Shown here piece by piece: positions 35,499-44,798 of a DNA stretch of 64,000 bases; the first letter of the stretch is position 1, and each line of letters opens with the position of its first letter. A program made the translations under genes and the position numbers. Origin of the DNA: JAIVGV01 sp036389335 (lineage in GTDB: Bacteria; Acidobacteriota; Blastocatellia; Pyrinomonadales; Pyrinomonadaceae); the NCBI GenBank assembly GCA_036389335.1, contig DASVQC010000035.1, forward strand, positions 1 to 64,000, given 5' to 3'. The notes beneath the pieces were generated by a model. That model had not been told where the DNA came from, did no database searches, and worked only from the letters and a program-made list of their open reading frames with translations.

Positions 35499-38174
35499 TC
35501 ACAAGCTTTCCCAGATTGAACTGTCCGCCAGATCGCGCTCTTTTTTCTCCCGCCATTCTTCGAGCGGCGTCAGCCCGGCGTGATCCACGTCCGGGGCGGG
35601 CCGGGCCGGCGCGAACCGCTCCGGCTTGTCCCCCGTGATCACGTAACTGGCGTACGTCCCCGGCTGGAGCGGCGTGCCCGCCTCCGGCACCCGGAACGAG
35701 TCTTTCGCCAAGTCCTGAATGTTCGCGTGCGACGTACGTTTGATCACTTCGTCGAAGCGCCGCCGCTGCCCCTCGTCAAACCGCCCCTCGTTCACCCTGC
35801 TCACCTCGGGCCGCTTTCTGAGGCGGTCGAGGAACATGCCCGCGCGAGAGATGTAGTCGGGGTGGTAGATGACGATGTGCTCGTCGAACCGGCCACGCCG
35901 GATGGCGGCCTCGTCGAGTTTCTGGTAGTGGTTCGTGACGAGGCAGTAAGCGATCCCCTGCTCCTCGGCGGCCTCGTACAGCTTCGTCAGCTTCGGCAGC
36001 ATGCCCGGCGTCAGGAAGGTGAAGATGCTGCGCTCCTCCTTCTGGCCGCTGGGATCGCGCTTGAGCAGGATCGGCTCGAACTCGTCGAAGATGATGACCA
36101 CCCCGGTGAGCATCGACAGCGCGTCGAAGATCTGCTTCGCGCTCTTCTCGATCCACTGCTCGCCGGCCCGCGCGATGTCGCTCGGCGTGATCTGGACGAG
36201 CGGACGCCTGCTGCTGCGCGCGAGCGCCTTGAGGAGCGTCGTCTTGCCCGTCCCCGGCGGCCCGAAGAGCACAGCCGAGAACGTCGGCGCGTACTTCGCC
36301 GGCAGCCCCGTGCCGAGCACGTGGGCGCGCATCTGTTCCAAGGTGATGACCACCGACCGCGTCCTCTGCTGCTCGGGCGGGAGATCGCGCGGCGCGTCCG
36401 GCGGGAGCGGGCAGAGGGCGTAATCGGGGAAGGACAAGTCTTCGAGGCGCGGGCCCGTCGCATCGCTCCCCCGCGCCTTGTCGTAGCGCAGCGCCGAGAA
36501 GTGTGCGAGCACGCCCTCGTTGACCTTGTGCCCCAGCATGAGCACGATCCGTTCGAGCGCCAGCACGGCGACGGCGGTCGCCCAGAGCGTCGGTCGGCGG
36601 GGGATCGGAGGGTCTTCCGCGTGCCAGCAGACGGAGCCTGACGGCCCGACTTCCTTGAGCGCCAGACTGTGGTCTTCGAAGAGTTGCAGCATCCGCCCGG
36701 CCAGTTGAGGGGTGACGGGGTAGTCTGTGCGGTGGAGCAACTGCGCGAAGCCGCGCGCCACCTCGAAGCTGCTGGCGTAGAGGCTGAAGCCGTTAGCCGT
36801 GGAGTGGAAGGGGCGGCCCGGCGGGAACAGCCCCCGCTCCGAGATCGAATCGCTCAGGAGGGCGCAGGCGCGCGTCAGCCGCTCGTCCGGCTTCCAGCCC
36901 GAGACCGCGCCGTAGGAGGCGGCGGCGAAGACCAGCTCGCGCGCGTCCCAAGCGGACTGCGTCGGGGCCGAGGCAGCCGTCAGCTCGCGGTCGAGCCGCG
37001 CGCTCAGAAACCGCTGGGCCGGTTCGAGGACTCTCTTGATGTCGCAGTCGATGCTCTCGAACAACTCGCTGAGCTGCTGCAGGCCGTCGAGTATGTTCTT
37101 GTTCGCCCGGCATATCTTGAGGGCGCCATTGGCCCGCGCCACGGCCTGCCTGACGACGCTGAGCGCCATCCGGTGGGCGCTCTCCGAACGGAAATAACGC
37201 TCGTTCCACCGCCGCCAACTTTTTTCCCCGCCGTGCTCGGGCCGCCCACTCTGTCGGGCCCACAGTTTCTCTTTTTTTCGGTACTCCTTAATCTTAAGCA
37301 GCGCCTCCAGAAAATTCTCCTTGGCGCGAACGATGCTGTTCTCCAACTTGCGCGACAGCTCATCCAAGTAGTCCTTAACATACTGATCGTCGATCCTGTC
37401 CGACGGCTCCGGGCGCGGCGGCAGGTTGAGCGCGAGTTCGCCCAACTGGGAGGCGGTCGAGTTGTACCAAGCCAAGCCGGTGCGCTCGATCTCGGCGTCG
37501 CGCCACCGCCCCAAGTCGCTCAGCTTCAGCAGGTGTTCCCGGCGCAGGTACAGTTCGTGGGTGCTGCGGAAGAAGGTGGCCGTCTGCCGGTGCGTGCGCG
37601 CCAGCGCCGAGATGGCGCGCACGCTTTCGCCGGTCATGAAGGCCGTCGATTCGCCGCCGTTGCCGGCCCTGGCCCCGCCGGTGCTCCAGTCGGGGGAGTC
37701 AGCCGAGTACAACTCCCGCACGATCCTGTAGTAGCAGAGGAGCGAGGCGGGCGTGAAGGCGTGCGTCGAGGAGACGACCAGCGCGTGCATGGCGCGGGCC
37801 GCCACCAACACCGGCACCTTCTCGTGCTCTTGCCTGTCGTAGAAGCTCGCCCCAGCGGGCGAAGCCCCCGCCCACGGGCCGGTAAGTTCTTCCAGCGTCA
37901 GGTTCGCGATCTCTTTGACGAAGAACGATTCCTCCTTGTCGGCGGACGATCCCCCGCCGCCGCCCCGTCTCTTCGTCACGTCCCGGTTCTGCACCAGAGC
38001 GAGGAGCGCCGACTCGACCGCGTCATCGCTCATCCGCCACCCTTCGGAGTCTGCGGCCTCCCGGTCGGGGATTTTTTTGAGCGCCTGCAACCCGTCGCTC
38101 CAAAGCTTTCTGGCCCGCTTGCGGGAATCGCTCAGCTTCGAGAGCGTGATCAGATCGTCGTCCAAGGTCTTCAT
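35499..38174 (-). CDS. AAA+ ATPase with long uncharacterised N-terminal region
   Basis: The ATG at 38174 (MKTLDDDLITLSKLSDSRKR) gives 891 residues. The AAA+ core is near the C-terminus: Walker A FGPPGTGKTTLLKAL (about residue 640), the pore-type loop ITPSDIARAGEQWIEK, Walker B VVIIFDEFEPIL (about 695) and the RGRFDEHIVIYHPD arginine region, resembling the classic FtsH/spastin-like clade. The first ~600 residues are helical with no motif I recognise. It lies 128 bases downstream of the giant patatin gene on the same strand and ends with no known partner, so the two probably form a functional unit. The longer frame from 38261 adds only Arg/Gly-rich non-coding-like sequence. Confidence 0.85.
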   Translation of the reverse strand: MKTLDDDLITLSKLSDSRKRARKLWSDGLQALKKIPDREAADSEGWRMSDDAVESALLALVQNRDVTKRRGGGGGSSADKEESFFVKEIANLTLEELTGPWAGASPAGASFYDRQEHEKVPVLVAARAMHALVVSSTHAFTPASLLCYYRIVRELYSADSPDWSTGGARAGNGGESTAFMTGESVRAISALARTHRQTATFFRSTHELYLRREHLLKLSDLGRWRDAEIERTGLAWYNSTASQLGELALNLPPRPEPSDRIDDQYVKDYLDELSRKLENSIVRAKENFLEALLKIKEYRKKEKLWARQSGRPEHGGEKSWRRWNERYFRSESAHRMALSVVRQAVARANGALKICRANKNILDGLQQLSELFESIDCDIKRVLEPAQRFLSARLDRELTAASAPTQSAWDARELVFAAASYGAVSGWKPDERLTRACALLSDSISERGLFPPGRPFHSTANGFSLYASSFEVARGFAQLLHRTDYPVTPQLAGRMLQLFEDHSLALKEVGPSGSVCWHAEDPPIPRRPTLWATAVAVLALERIVLMLGHKVNEGVLAHFSALRYDKARGSDATGPRLEDLSFPDYALCPLPPDAPRDLPPEQQRTRSVVITLEQMRAHVLGTGLPAKYAPTFSAVLFGPPGTGKTTLLKALARSSRRPLVQITPSDIARAGEQWIEKSAKQIFDALSMLTGVVIIFDEFEPILLKRDPSGQKEERSIFTFLTPGMLPKLTKLYEAAEEQGIAYCLVTNHYQKLDEAAIRRGRFDEHIVIYHPDYISRAGMFLDRLRKRPEVSRVNEGRFDEGQRRRFDEVIKRTSHANIQDLAKDSFRVPEAGTPLQPGTYASYVITGDKPERFAPARPAPDVDHAGLTPLEEWREKKERDLADSSIWESL

Positions 38175-38302
38175 TAAACACCCCCACCGTTTGGCCGGGA
38201 ACAGATGACGGAACGTGCCGCGTCTCGGACGACGGCGATCCCCGCCGCACAGTCGGCCCAACTACCCCGCGCCCGCGGGCCCGCATGCTCGGGGCCGAAG
38301 TG

Positions 38303-41300
38303 TCACCGCTTCCGCCGTTCCTCCCCGGCCCTCACGTAGAGCCAGTCGAAAAACTTCTTGAGGTCGCGGCTCCGGCAGGGGTCTTCGCCTTCCGGGCCCG
38401 TCTTCGCCTTCGCCGCCTCCCCGTAGAGTTGTTCGAGGATGTAGTAGCCGAGCATGCGATGGCTCTCGAACTGCGGCTCGTCGAAGAACTGATCGGCGGT
38501 TGACTCGTGCGGGAAGTCCGGATGGCTCACGGCGTAGTTGAAGATGTCGCGCGGCTCCGTGCCGTAGATGGTGGGCTTGATGTAGACGAGCGTGCCGGTC
38601 ATGCGGTGGCGCTCGTGCGCGCCGCGCCTTGCGGCGCGGTCGGCTGGCCCGCCGTCAACGTCCTCGTAGTGTATGTCGCCGACGGCGCAATAGCCGCCGC
38701 TGGCGCGCTCCTCGCTGCGCGGGCGCGGCAGGATCGGGAAGGGCGGCTCGAACTCGATGGGGATGCCGAGGTCGATGCGAATCTTGCGCACCGCGTCGCC
38801 GAGACCTTCGAGCGAGCCGGCGGGGTCTGCCGAGCCGTCGACGACGACGATGAAGCGGCAGCGGCGCAAGACCATCTCGTAGAGGCCGAGGTTCTCGAAG
38901 TGGCCGCCGTCGGAGAGCAGCACGTAAGGGTTCTTGTCGTCGGTCAGCCCGAAGGCTTCGTCGAGGATGGGGCTGAGGGCGCTCGTCGGGTGTGAGCGGA
39001 AGAAGGTCTGCGCGCCGTAGACGCCGGGGTTGCCGAGCCACCAGCCGAGCCGCGCGTTGAAGAAGGTGAGGGCCAGCGTGACGAAGGGCGACGGGGAAAA
39101 ATAACCCATGTTGGAGCTGGCAGCCGCGCCCGAGATAGCCATCGCCGTGCCGAGCGAGATGCCGCTCTTCCCGCCGTACTCGCGCGTGTGGCGGTAGCCG
39201 ACGAAGAGGCTGCCCGAGTGGAGCGGGGAGGAAGTGAACGATTCGGCGCGGCGCTGCTGCCACGCGAGCCGGTCGCCGCCGACGAGGTTGAGCGCCATGT
39301 TGATGACGTGCATCAGGCGGTAGAGCCGCGGCGGATACTTCAGGCTGTCGGGGAACGCCTGCAACAGCAGCAGGCGGTTGAGCAGGACGTTGGACGCGCC
39401 GGGCTTGGAGTCTTCGCCGCCGCCGCCGCCGCGGTCGAGCAGGGCCAGCTTCCTGTACTTCTTCCGCGCCTCTTCCAGATACGGCTCGAACGCCGGGGCC
39501 TTGTCGAACGGGTAGACCGGCAGGATGCGGCTCAGATCGCCGAACAGCGCCGAGCGGAACGAGGGGTTGACGTCGATGCTCTCCGAAGAGTCTTTGTCCC
39601 AGTACCTCTTCGCGTCGCCGCCGATGCCCTCCAGCAGGTCGTGCAGGTAGAGGGCCACCTGCCTCCTGTCCTCCGCGGCCTTGCGCGCCTCCCCCGATTC
39701 GTCGGCCCCCGCCGCCACTGACTCCGGGCGGGCCAGCGCGGCGACGAACGAGGCGAGGCCGTCCGGCTCTATGAAGTCCGACTCCCTCAGCATCCACGGG
39801 CGCAGCTCGTCCACGTAGAGGTTGTCACGCGGGTCGAAGCCGGTGAACGGGTTCTCCTGCCGCTCGCCCCGCCTGCGCGACGCGCCGAGGAAGGCGCGGA
39901 TGATGCGGTCGCGGTAGCCCGCGTGTAGGGAGAACTTGTTGAGGTTGATCAGCCCCGAGAAGCCGCGCCCTGCGAGGTGGAGCACGACCGCGAGCAGGGC
40001 GAGGAAGAGCCACGACGGGAAGTGCGTCACGCGCAGCGCACTCTGAGCGCCCGCGAGCGGGTAATGCCCGGCGAACTCGGCGCGGCGCGGGCCGGCGAGG
40101 AAATCGGGGAGGTATTGCCCCAGCCACGCGATGACCGTGCCGGTCAGCAGCCCGACGGCGAGGACGAGGAAGGCGAAGAAGACGAACGAGGCGAGGACGA
40201 CGACGTTGACGCCGAGCGACGCGAGCAGGGCGCGCCACCCGCCCTGCTTCTCGCCATTCTTCTTCGTGCCGGGCGTGCCCGCGCTGCGCCCGCCGAGTAC
40301 GGCGATCAGGCCGGAGAGGCCGCCCGCGGCCAGCAGCCGCTTCTCGAAGCCGAAGTAGAGCAGCGGCCCGAAGATGACGAGCGCGCTGAAGAAGAGCCAG
40401 CCCCCCATCACGATGAAGAGCCACCCGCTGGCGCGCGCCAGCCACTCGCGGTCTTCGTCCTCGACGTAGACTTGGTCGAACGGGTGGCGCAGCCGCTCCA
40501 GCAGTCGCCGCAGCCCGCGGCGCTCGGGCTGGGCCGCACGCCGCGTGCCCGGCGACAGCTCCGTGCGGCGGCTCGTGAACCCGATGAAGAGCGTGATGCC
40601 GAGAAAGATCACGAGCAGGTAGACGGGGAAGGCGAGCGCCGTGTAAACCTCCGCGCCCCACCAAGACCTGTAGGGCAGCAGTTCGCCCTTGACGAAGGGT
40701 TCGACGACGGGGCTGTCGAAGGTGTTGATGCGGGTCGCCGCCACCCACAGCAGGAACGCCCCGATGACGCTGGAGACGATCATCACGACCGCCTCGTGCC
40801 TGACGTTGAGCCCCACCGCGTCCTTCCGCTTATCCATCTGTTTGACGAGCACTTCCTCCCTCGCGCGCTCGTCCTGCCCGCGCGCGTCCGCGGGGTCTCG
40901 CGGCGCTCTGGCCGCGGCGCGGTCGTGCGCCCCCCTTAGCTCCTGCTCCGCCGGGTCATACTTCAACGTGCTCCGGACGAAGAGCCAGTAAAGGAAGAGG
41001 CTGAAGACACCGACCGCGAGGCCGAAGGCGAGGAAGTAGAGGAACTCCCGCAACTGCGTGGGGCGTGGCGCGCGCCTGTGCCACGCCCAGAAGAGCGTCA
41101 GCAGCGTGGCCGAGATGCAGAGCGGGAGCAGGCAGAACCACAGGAAGGTGTTTTGGTCGCGGCGCTTGTCCCAGAAACTTCCGGGCCGGATGACGCCGCT
41201 GTTGCTGGGCCGGTTGAGCCGCATGAACGCGACGGCGTAGCCGTTCAGGAGCGCGCCGAAGAGGAGCAGGGTCGCGCGCGGGTGGTAGAGCGCCACGGCG

Positions 41301-42559
41301 GCGCGCCAGTACCAGTCGGGCCGCAGGAAATAGGCGGCGACAATTGCGGCGGGCACGAGCAGGAGACTCGCAAAGAGCAGCGCGCCGCGCCATCGGAGGC
41401 CGAGCAGGCCGGCTTTGATCTGCGCGTGCAGGCGCGGCCTGAGCAGTGCCGCCCCGACGACGACGACCGCGAGCAGCCCTGCGACAGTCCTCCACCGCAC
41501 CGGCGCGAGGACGGCGGCGACGCTCACGCGCGGGATGACGAGCAGGCTGGCGAGCAGCGGCACGAGCACCACCCAGTTCAGGAGCAGGTTGCGGAGGTAG
41601 ATGATGATGAACGTCCAACTGTCGGCGGAGAGGACGCCCGTCTTCGGGGTGATGAAGTTGCTGTAGTCGCGCAGGTGTCGCAGCGGCTCGGGCTCGGGCT
41701 CCAGCTTCGAGGCGCGCGCCGTGCCCTTGAGTTCGCCGACGACGCCGGGCAGGCCGTCGGCGTGCCGGTGAATCCAGGCGGAGAGCCAGCCGCCGATGTA
41801 GCCGCCGCCGGAGACGGTCGAGAGGTAGTCGAACTGCTCAAGGAAGCCGCACTCGGCGAGCCCTTGCAGGACGCCGAGGGCGAAGGTGCCGCTGCGGATG
41901 CCGCCGCCCGAGAGGCAGATCGCGGAACGCCCGGGGTCGAGAAGATGAATCCGCTGGAAGACCCTCGCGACTCGCAGGTCGTAGGCGCGCCTGATCTCTT
42001 CGGGGAAGGCGTCTTCGAGGAGCAGACGCTTGATCCGCGTCAGGTCGTCGGCCTTGCCGCCGGGGGCGGCGGGCCCGCCCGCCTCGTCCTCCCACAGGAG
42101 TTCCGCGAGCGCGCGCGTCTCGTCGCGCATGGTCGTCAGCCGCTCGAAGTACTTCCGCTTAAAGACCTCGGTATCGCCGAGGAGGCGACTCAGGTGGCCG
42201 AGGTAAGCGTCCTCCCCGAGCGAGGCGTCGAGCAGTTCCTTGTAATTGCAAGCGACGTAGGCCGCAACGTCCGGCTCCGCCGCCGCCCCCGGCGCGCCGC
42301 CGGTCGGCAGTTTCCCGCCCTCAGGCGACTGCGGCAACTGACTCTGCGCGCGGCGTAGCCTGTCCGCGAGCCGCCAGCGGAAGACGTGGTTCTTATGGAA
42401 CTCCCAGTCCTTCTTGACCGTCGCATAAACTTCCTGCCCGAACTCGTCGCTTAAGGCGACGTCGTCGCCCTGCCCGCCCCCGTCCAGCGTCTCGTGCATG
42501 CTCTCGAACTCTTCTTCGAGCACTTGGCAAAGGTGAAGTGGGATTTCAACGTAGGGCAT
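38303..42559 (-). CDS. Giant membrane-embedded patatin-like phospholipase
   Basis: The 1418-residue product has a patatin core split in two. The oxyanion loop LSGGGIRSGTFALGVLQGLAE (about residue 215) and nucleophile region STVSGGGYIGGWL (Ser250) are near the N-terminus, but the catalytic aspartate (SDGGHFENLGLYEM, Asp1217) lies over 960 residues later. The insert contains many hydrophobic segments (roughly residues 320-400, 435-520, 600-760 and 830-900), so the lipase faces or sits in the membrane. It is probably a lipid acyl hydrolase acting on membrane phospholipid. A GGAGGA site precedes the ATG at 42559. The AAA ATPase downstream is likely its regulator or remodeller. Confidence 0.85.
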   Translation of the reverse strand: MPYVEIPLHLCQVLEEEFESMHETLDGGGQGDDVALSDEFGQEVYATVKKDWEFHKNHVFRWRLADRLRRAQSQLPQSPEGGKLPTGGAPGAAAEPDVAAYVACNYKELLDASLGEDAYLGHLSRLLGDTEVFKRKYFERLTTMRDETRALAELLWEDEAGGPAAPGGKADDLTRIKRLLLEDAFPEEIRRAYDLRVARVFQRIHLLDPGRSAICLSGGGIRSGTFALGVLQGLAECGFLEQFDYLSTVSGGGYIGGWLSAWIHRHADGLPGVVGELKGTARASKLEPEPEPLRHLRDYSNFITPKTGVLSADSWTFIIIYLRNLLLNWVVLVPLLASLLVIPRVSVAAVLAPVRWRTVAGLLAVVVVGAALLRPRLHAQIKAGLLGLRWRGALLFASLLLVPAAIVAAYFLRPDWYWRAAVALYHPRATLLLFGALLNGYAVAFMRLNRPSNSGVIRPGSFWDKRRDQNTFLWFCLLPLCISATLLTLFWAWHRRAPRPTQLREFLYFLAFGLAVGVFSLFLYWLFVRSTLKYDPAEQELRGAHDRAAARAPRDPADARGQDERAREEVLVKQMDKRKDAVGLNVRHEAVVMIVSSVIGAFLLWVAATRINTFDSPVVEPFVKGELLPYRSWWGAEVYTALAFPVYLLVIFLGITLFIGFTSRRTELSPGTRRAAQPERRGLRRLLERLRHPFDQVYVEDEDREWLARASGWLFIVMGGWLFFSALVIFGPLLYFGFEKRLLAAGGLSGLIAVLGGRSAGTPGTKKNGEKQGGWRALLASLGVNVVVLASFVFFAFLVLAVGLLTGTVIAWLGQYLPDFLAGPRRAEFAGHYPLAGAQSALRVTHFPSWLFLALLAVVLHLAGRGFSGLINLNKFSLHAGYRDRIIRAFLGASRRRGERQENPFTGFDPRDNLYVDELRPWMLRESDFIEPDGLASFVAALARPESVAAGADESGEARKAAEDRRQVALYLHDLLEGIGGDAKRYWDKDSSESIDVNPSFRSALFGDLSRILPVYPFDKAPAFEPYLEEARKKYRKLALLDRGGGGGEDSKPGASNVLLNRLLLLQAFPDSLKYPPRLYRLMHVINMALNLVGGDRLAWQQRRAESFTSSPLHSGSLFVGYRHTREYGGKSGISLGTAMAISGAAASSNMGYFSPSPFVTLALTFFNARLGWWLGNPGVYGAQTFFRSHPTSALSPILDEAFGLTDDKNPYVLLSDGGHFENLGLYEMVLRRCRFIVVVDGSADPAGSLEGLGDAVRKIRIDLGIPIEFEPPFPILPRPRSEERASGGYCAVGDIHYEDVDGGPADRAARRGAHERHRMTGTLVYIKPTIYGTEPRDIFNYAVSHPDFPHESTADQFFDEPQFESHRMLGYYILEQLYGEAAKAKTGPEGEDPCRSRDLKKFFDWLYVRAGEERRKR

Positions 42560-43430
42560 ATCGTCCTCCGCCCGGGCAGGTGAGAGCCGGCGTCGCAGGG
42601 CTGGCTCGCGCGGATTCTCGACCGCAGGGCCGGTTCAGGTTGAAAGGGTGTCGGGTAAAGTCATTGGCCGATCAGGCGCTGGGGCCGGAGGGCCGGGAGT
42701 CCGGCGTTGATTCGAGTCGTACCTCATTCTATCTTAAACTGAAACGCTTAACTATTTTTCTTTAATGAGGAGACGACATTCTCTTTCACGTCCTCCGTTT
42801 TTTCGCGCCCGCACGCGCCCCTCGCCCGCTTACGAGTGAAATAAGATCGCCCAGAGATTGAGACGACCGCGAGCGGATTGTCTGTGGCGTCCGAGTTCGT
42901 GCCCCGGTCTGTCGGGCCCGTGTGGAGACGACCGGAAGCGGCCTCTATAGACATATGGCAAAACCTGAGAAGTATTTCTAACCGGGTCGGAGGCTGCACC
43001 TTCGTCGCGCGGCCATACGTCCGGTTACGGGAATACAAATCTTGACAAATAACGCGGGGCGGAGTTAGGGTGGCTGCCTCAAGTGGGTTCCTGCTGAAAT
43101 TTTAATCCTTCTACGTGGGATTCACCCTCTGACTTAACGCCCCACGTCCGAGCCTTAATTTTTCAACATCAAACTCCTTCGGTGTCTTTCTCAAGCAATC
43201 CCTAAGTTGACGACTATTCGCAGAGGCCGACCCGCACGGCACGACTCTCTGGCGTCCTCGACCGCCGCTCACAAAGGGCAAAATTAACTGGCGACGCAAA
43301 CGCGACCCTCGCTCACCGCCCGTGCGACGTTTCCGGCGCGGGTGATCCGTCACAGCGCGGCTCTACGAGCCGACCTCGACCGCGGCCCGCAGCCATGCGG
43401 GCACACTCACGCTCATACACGGAGACGATC
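42560..43430. other. Long divergent intergenic region
   Basis: About 870 bases separate the divergent patatin and decarboxylase genes. An AT-rich block (about 42720-42780) probably contains the patatin promoter. A TTGACA box at 43042 may serve the decarboxylase gene. Small open frames at 42748-43038 and 43111-43353 (both minus) have no ribosome site or protein-like character and are not called. The length leaves room for regulatory sites or an unrecognised small RNA. Confidence 0.5.
43042..43071 (+). promoter_or_regulatory. Possible promoter of the decarboxylase gene
   Basis: A perfect TTGACA (43042-43047) is followed after about 18 bases by TAGGGT (43066-43071), a poor -10 box. If used it would give a leader of about 350 bases before the decarboxylase ATG. 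Confidence 0.3.
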
Positions 43431-44681
43431 ATGAACAAAACTCTCACCCATCGCGTCGGCAAGTGGCTGCCCCGCGACCAGCGTGTGCTGAAAGCATGGC
43501 TGGCGGAACTGATCGACGACGTCACCACGAGGCCGCAGCCGCTGCACCCGATCATCGAAGACTTCAAGGCGCTGATCGAGGGCGACGCGCAGGTCTACAT
43601 GCTGTTCCACCAGATGTTCGAGGAGGTGCCGCGGAAGCCGCCCTACGACAAAGACCCGACCGGCGCGCCGCAGGTGCGCGACTACCACCTGATGTTGAAG
43701 CTCTTCAACGCCATCATGACGCGCGCGCCGGAGTTCAACAAAACCGGCCTCGTCGGTTTCCCTATCAACGCCATCCTCGACTGGCCGATGGGCACGGGGG
43801 GCGGCTACACGGCCTTCCTCAAGGAGAACGTCAACGCGCAGTTCCGCGCGATGCTGGGAGAGTGGGCGCGCTTCCTCGTCTCGAAGGACTCGGTGTACGT
43901 GCTGAGCGACGATCCGCGCAAGGGCTGGTTCGGGAAGGACGCGATGGCGGCCATGCCCAACTTCGACAAGCAATTTCAGTGCACCCCGAAAGCCCCGCAC
44001 CGCGGCTTCACCTCGTGGGACGATTTCTTCACGCGGCAGTTCCGCCCGGGCGTGCGGCCCGTGGCGTCGCCGGACGACGACAATGTCGTCGCCAACGCCT
44101 GCGAGTCCGCGCCGTACCGCGTCGCCCACGACGTCAAGTCGCGCGACCGGTTCTGGATCAAGGCCCAGCCCTACTCGCTCAACCACATGCTGGCCGACGA
44201 CCCGCTCGCGCCGCAGTTCGTCGGCGGCACCGTCTATCAGGCTTTCCTGAGCGCGCTCAGCTATCACCGCTGGCACAGCCCCGTCAGCGGCAAGATCGTG
44301 AAGACGTACGTGCAGCCCGGCACCTACTACTCCGAGGCCCAGTCGGAAGGCTTCGACCCTTCCGGCCCCAACGACTCGCAGGGCTACATCACCGAGGTGG
44401 CGACGCGCGCGATGATCTTCATCGAGGCCGACAACCCCGACATCGGCCTCATGTGCTTCATGCCCGTCGGGATGGCCGAAGTCTCGACCTGCGAGATCAC
44501 GGTCTACGAAGGCCAGCACGTGAAGAAGGGCGACGAGCTGGGCATGTTCCACTTCGGCGGGTCAACGCACTGCCTGATCTTCCGGCCCGGCGTGAAACTC
44601 ACCTTCGACCTGCACGGACAGAAGCCGGGGTTGAACTCGTCGAACATCCCCGTCAACTCACGGATCGCCACCGTCGGCTGA
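43431..44681 (+). CDS. PsiD-like pyruvoyl-dependent amino acid decarboxylase (PSD family)
   Basis: The 416-residue product belongs to the phosphatidylserine decarboxylase superfamily and has the N-terminal helical associated domain (about residues 1-130) seen in fungal relatives such as the L-tryptophan decarboxylase PsiD. The self-cleavage motif is FHFGGSTH, with Ser378 expected to become the pyruvoyl group. Other signature parts are YHRWHSPVSGKIVKTY, PGTYYSEAQSEG, YITEVATRAMIFIEADN and GMAEVSTCEITVYEGQHV. No signal peptide or membrane anchor is seen, unlike true Psd enzymes, so a soluble amino-acid substrate is more likely than phosphatidylserine. It lies 117 bases before the multicopper oxidase gene and opens the oxidative cluster. 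Confidence 0.85.
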   Translation: MNKTLTHRVGKWLPRDQRVLKAWLAELIDDVTTRPQPLHPIIEDFKALIEGDAQVYMLFHQMFEEVPRKPPYDKDPTGAPQVRDYHLMLKLFNAIMTRAPEFNKTGLVGFPINAILDWPMGTGGGYTAFLKENVNAQFRAMLGEWARFLVSKDSVYVLSDDPRKGWFGKDAMAAMPNFDKQFQCTPKAPHRGFTSWDDFFTRQFRPGVRPVASPDDDNVVANACESAPYRVAHDVKSRDRFWIKAQPYSLNHMLADDPLAPQFVGGTVYQAFLSALSYHRWHSPVSGKIVKTYVQPGTYYSEAQSEGFDPSGPNDSQGYITEVATRAMIFIEADNPDIGLMCFMPVGMAEVSTCEITVYEGQHVKKGDELGMFHFGGSTHCLIFRPGVKLTFDLHGQKPGLNSSNIPVNSRIATVG

Positions 44682-44756
44682 TCGGCTCCCCGCGCCCCGC
44701 CGTGCTTCGGGCTTGACGGCAGGCGGCGCGGGACTCCTTCGTACTCACGAAAAAAG

Positions 44757-44787
44757 TTTCTTCTAAGAAAAGTTTTCTTCTAAGAAA
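44757..44787. promoter_or_regulatory. Tandem palindromic operator-like sites
   Basis: Two copies of the perfect palindrome TTTCTTCTAAGAAA lie at 44757-44770 and 44774-44787, 17 bases centre to centre. The second overlaps the AAAGGA ribosome site of the multicopper oxidase gene (ATG 44799). Such AT-rich twin palindromes are unusual in this GC-rich sequence and look like repressor sites or an RNA switch in the leader. Confidence 0.65.
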
Positions 44788-44798
44788 GGATCACCCTC

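Noticed and set aside
42748..43038. 96-residue minus-strand open frame in the patatin-decarboxylase gap
   Set aside because: No ribosome site, no recognisable domain and Arg/Gly-rich composition typical of chance frames. The neighbouring 80-residue frame (43111-43353) was rejected for the same reason.
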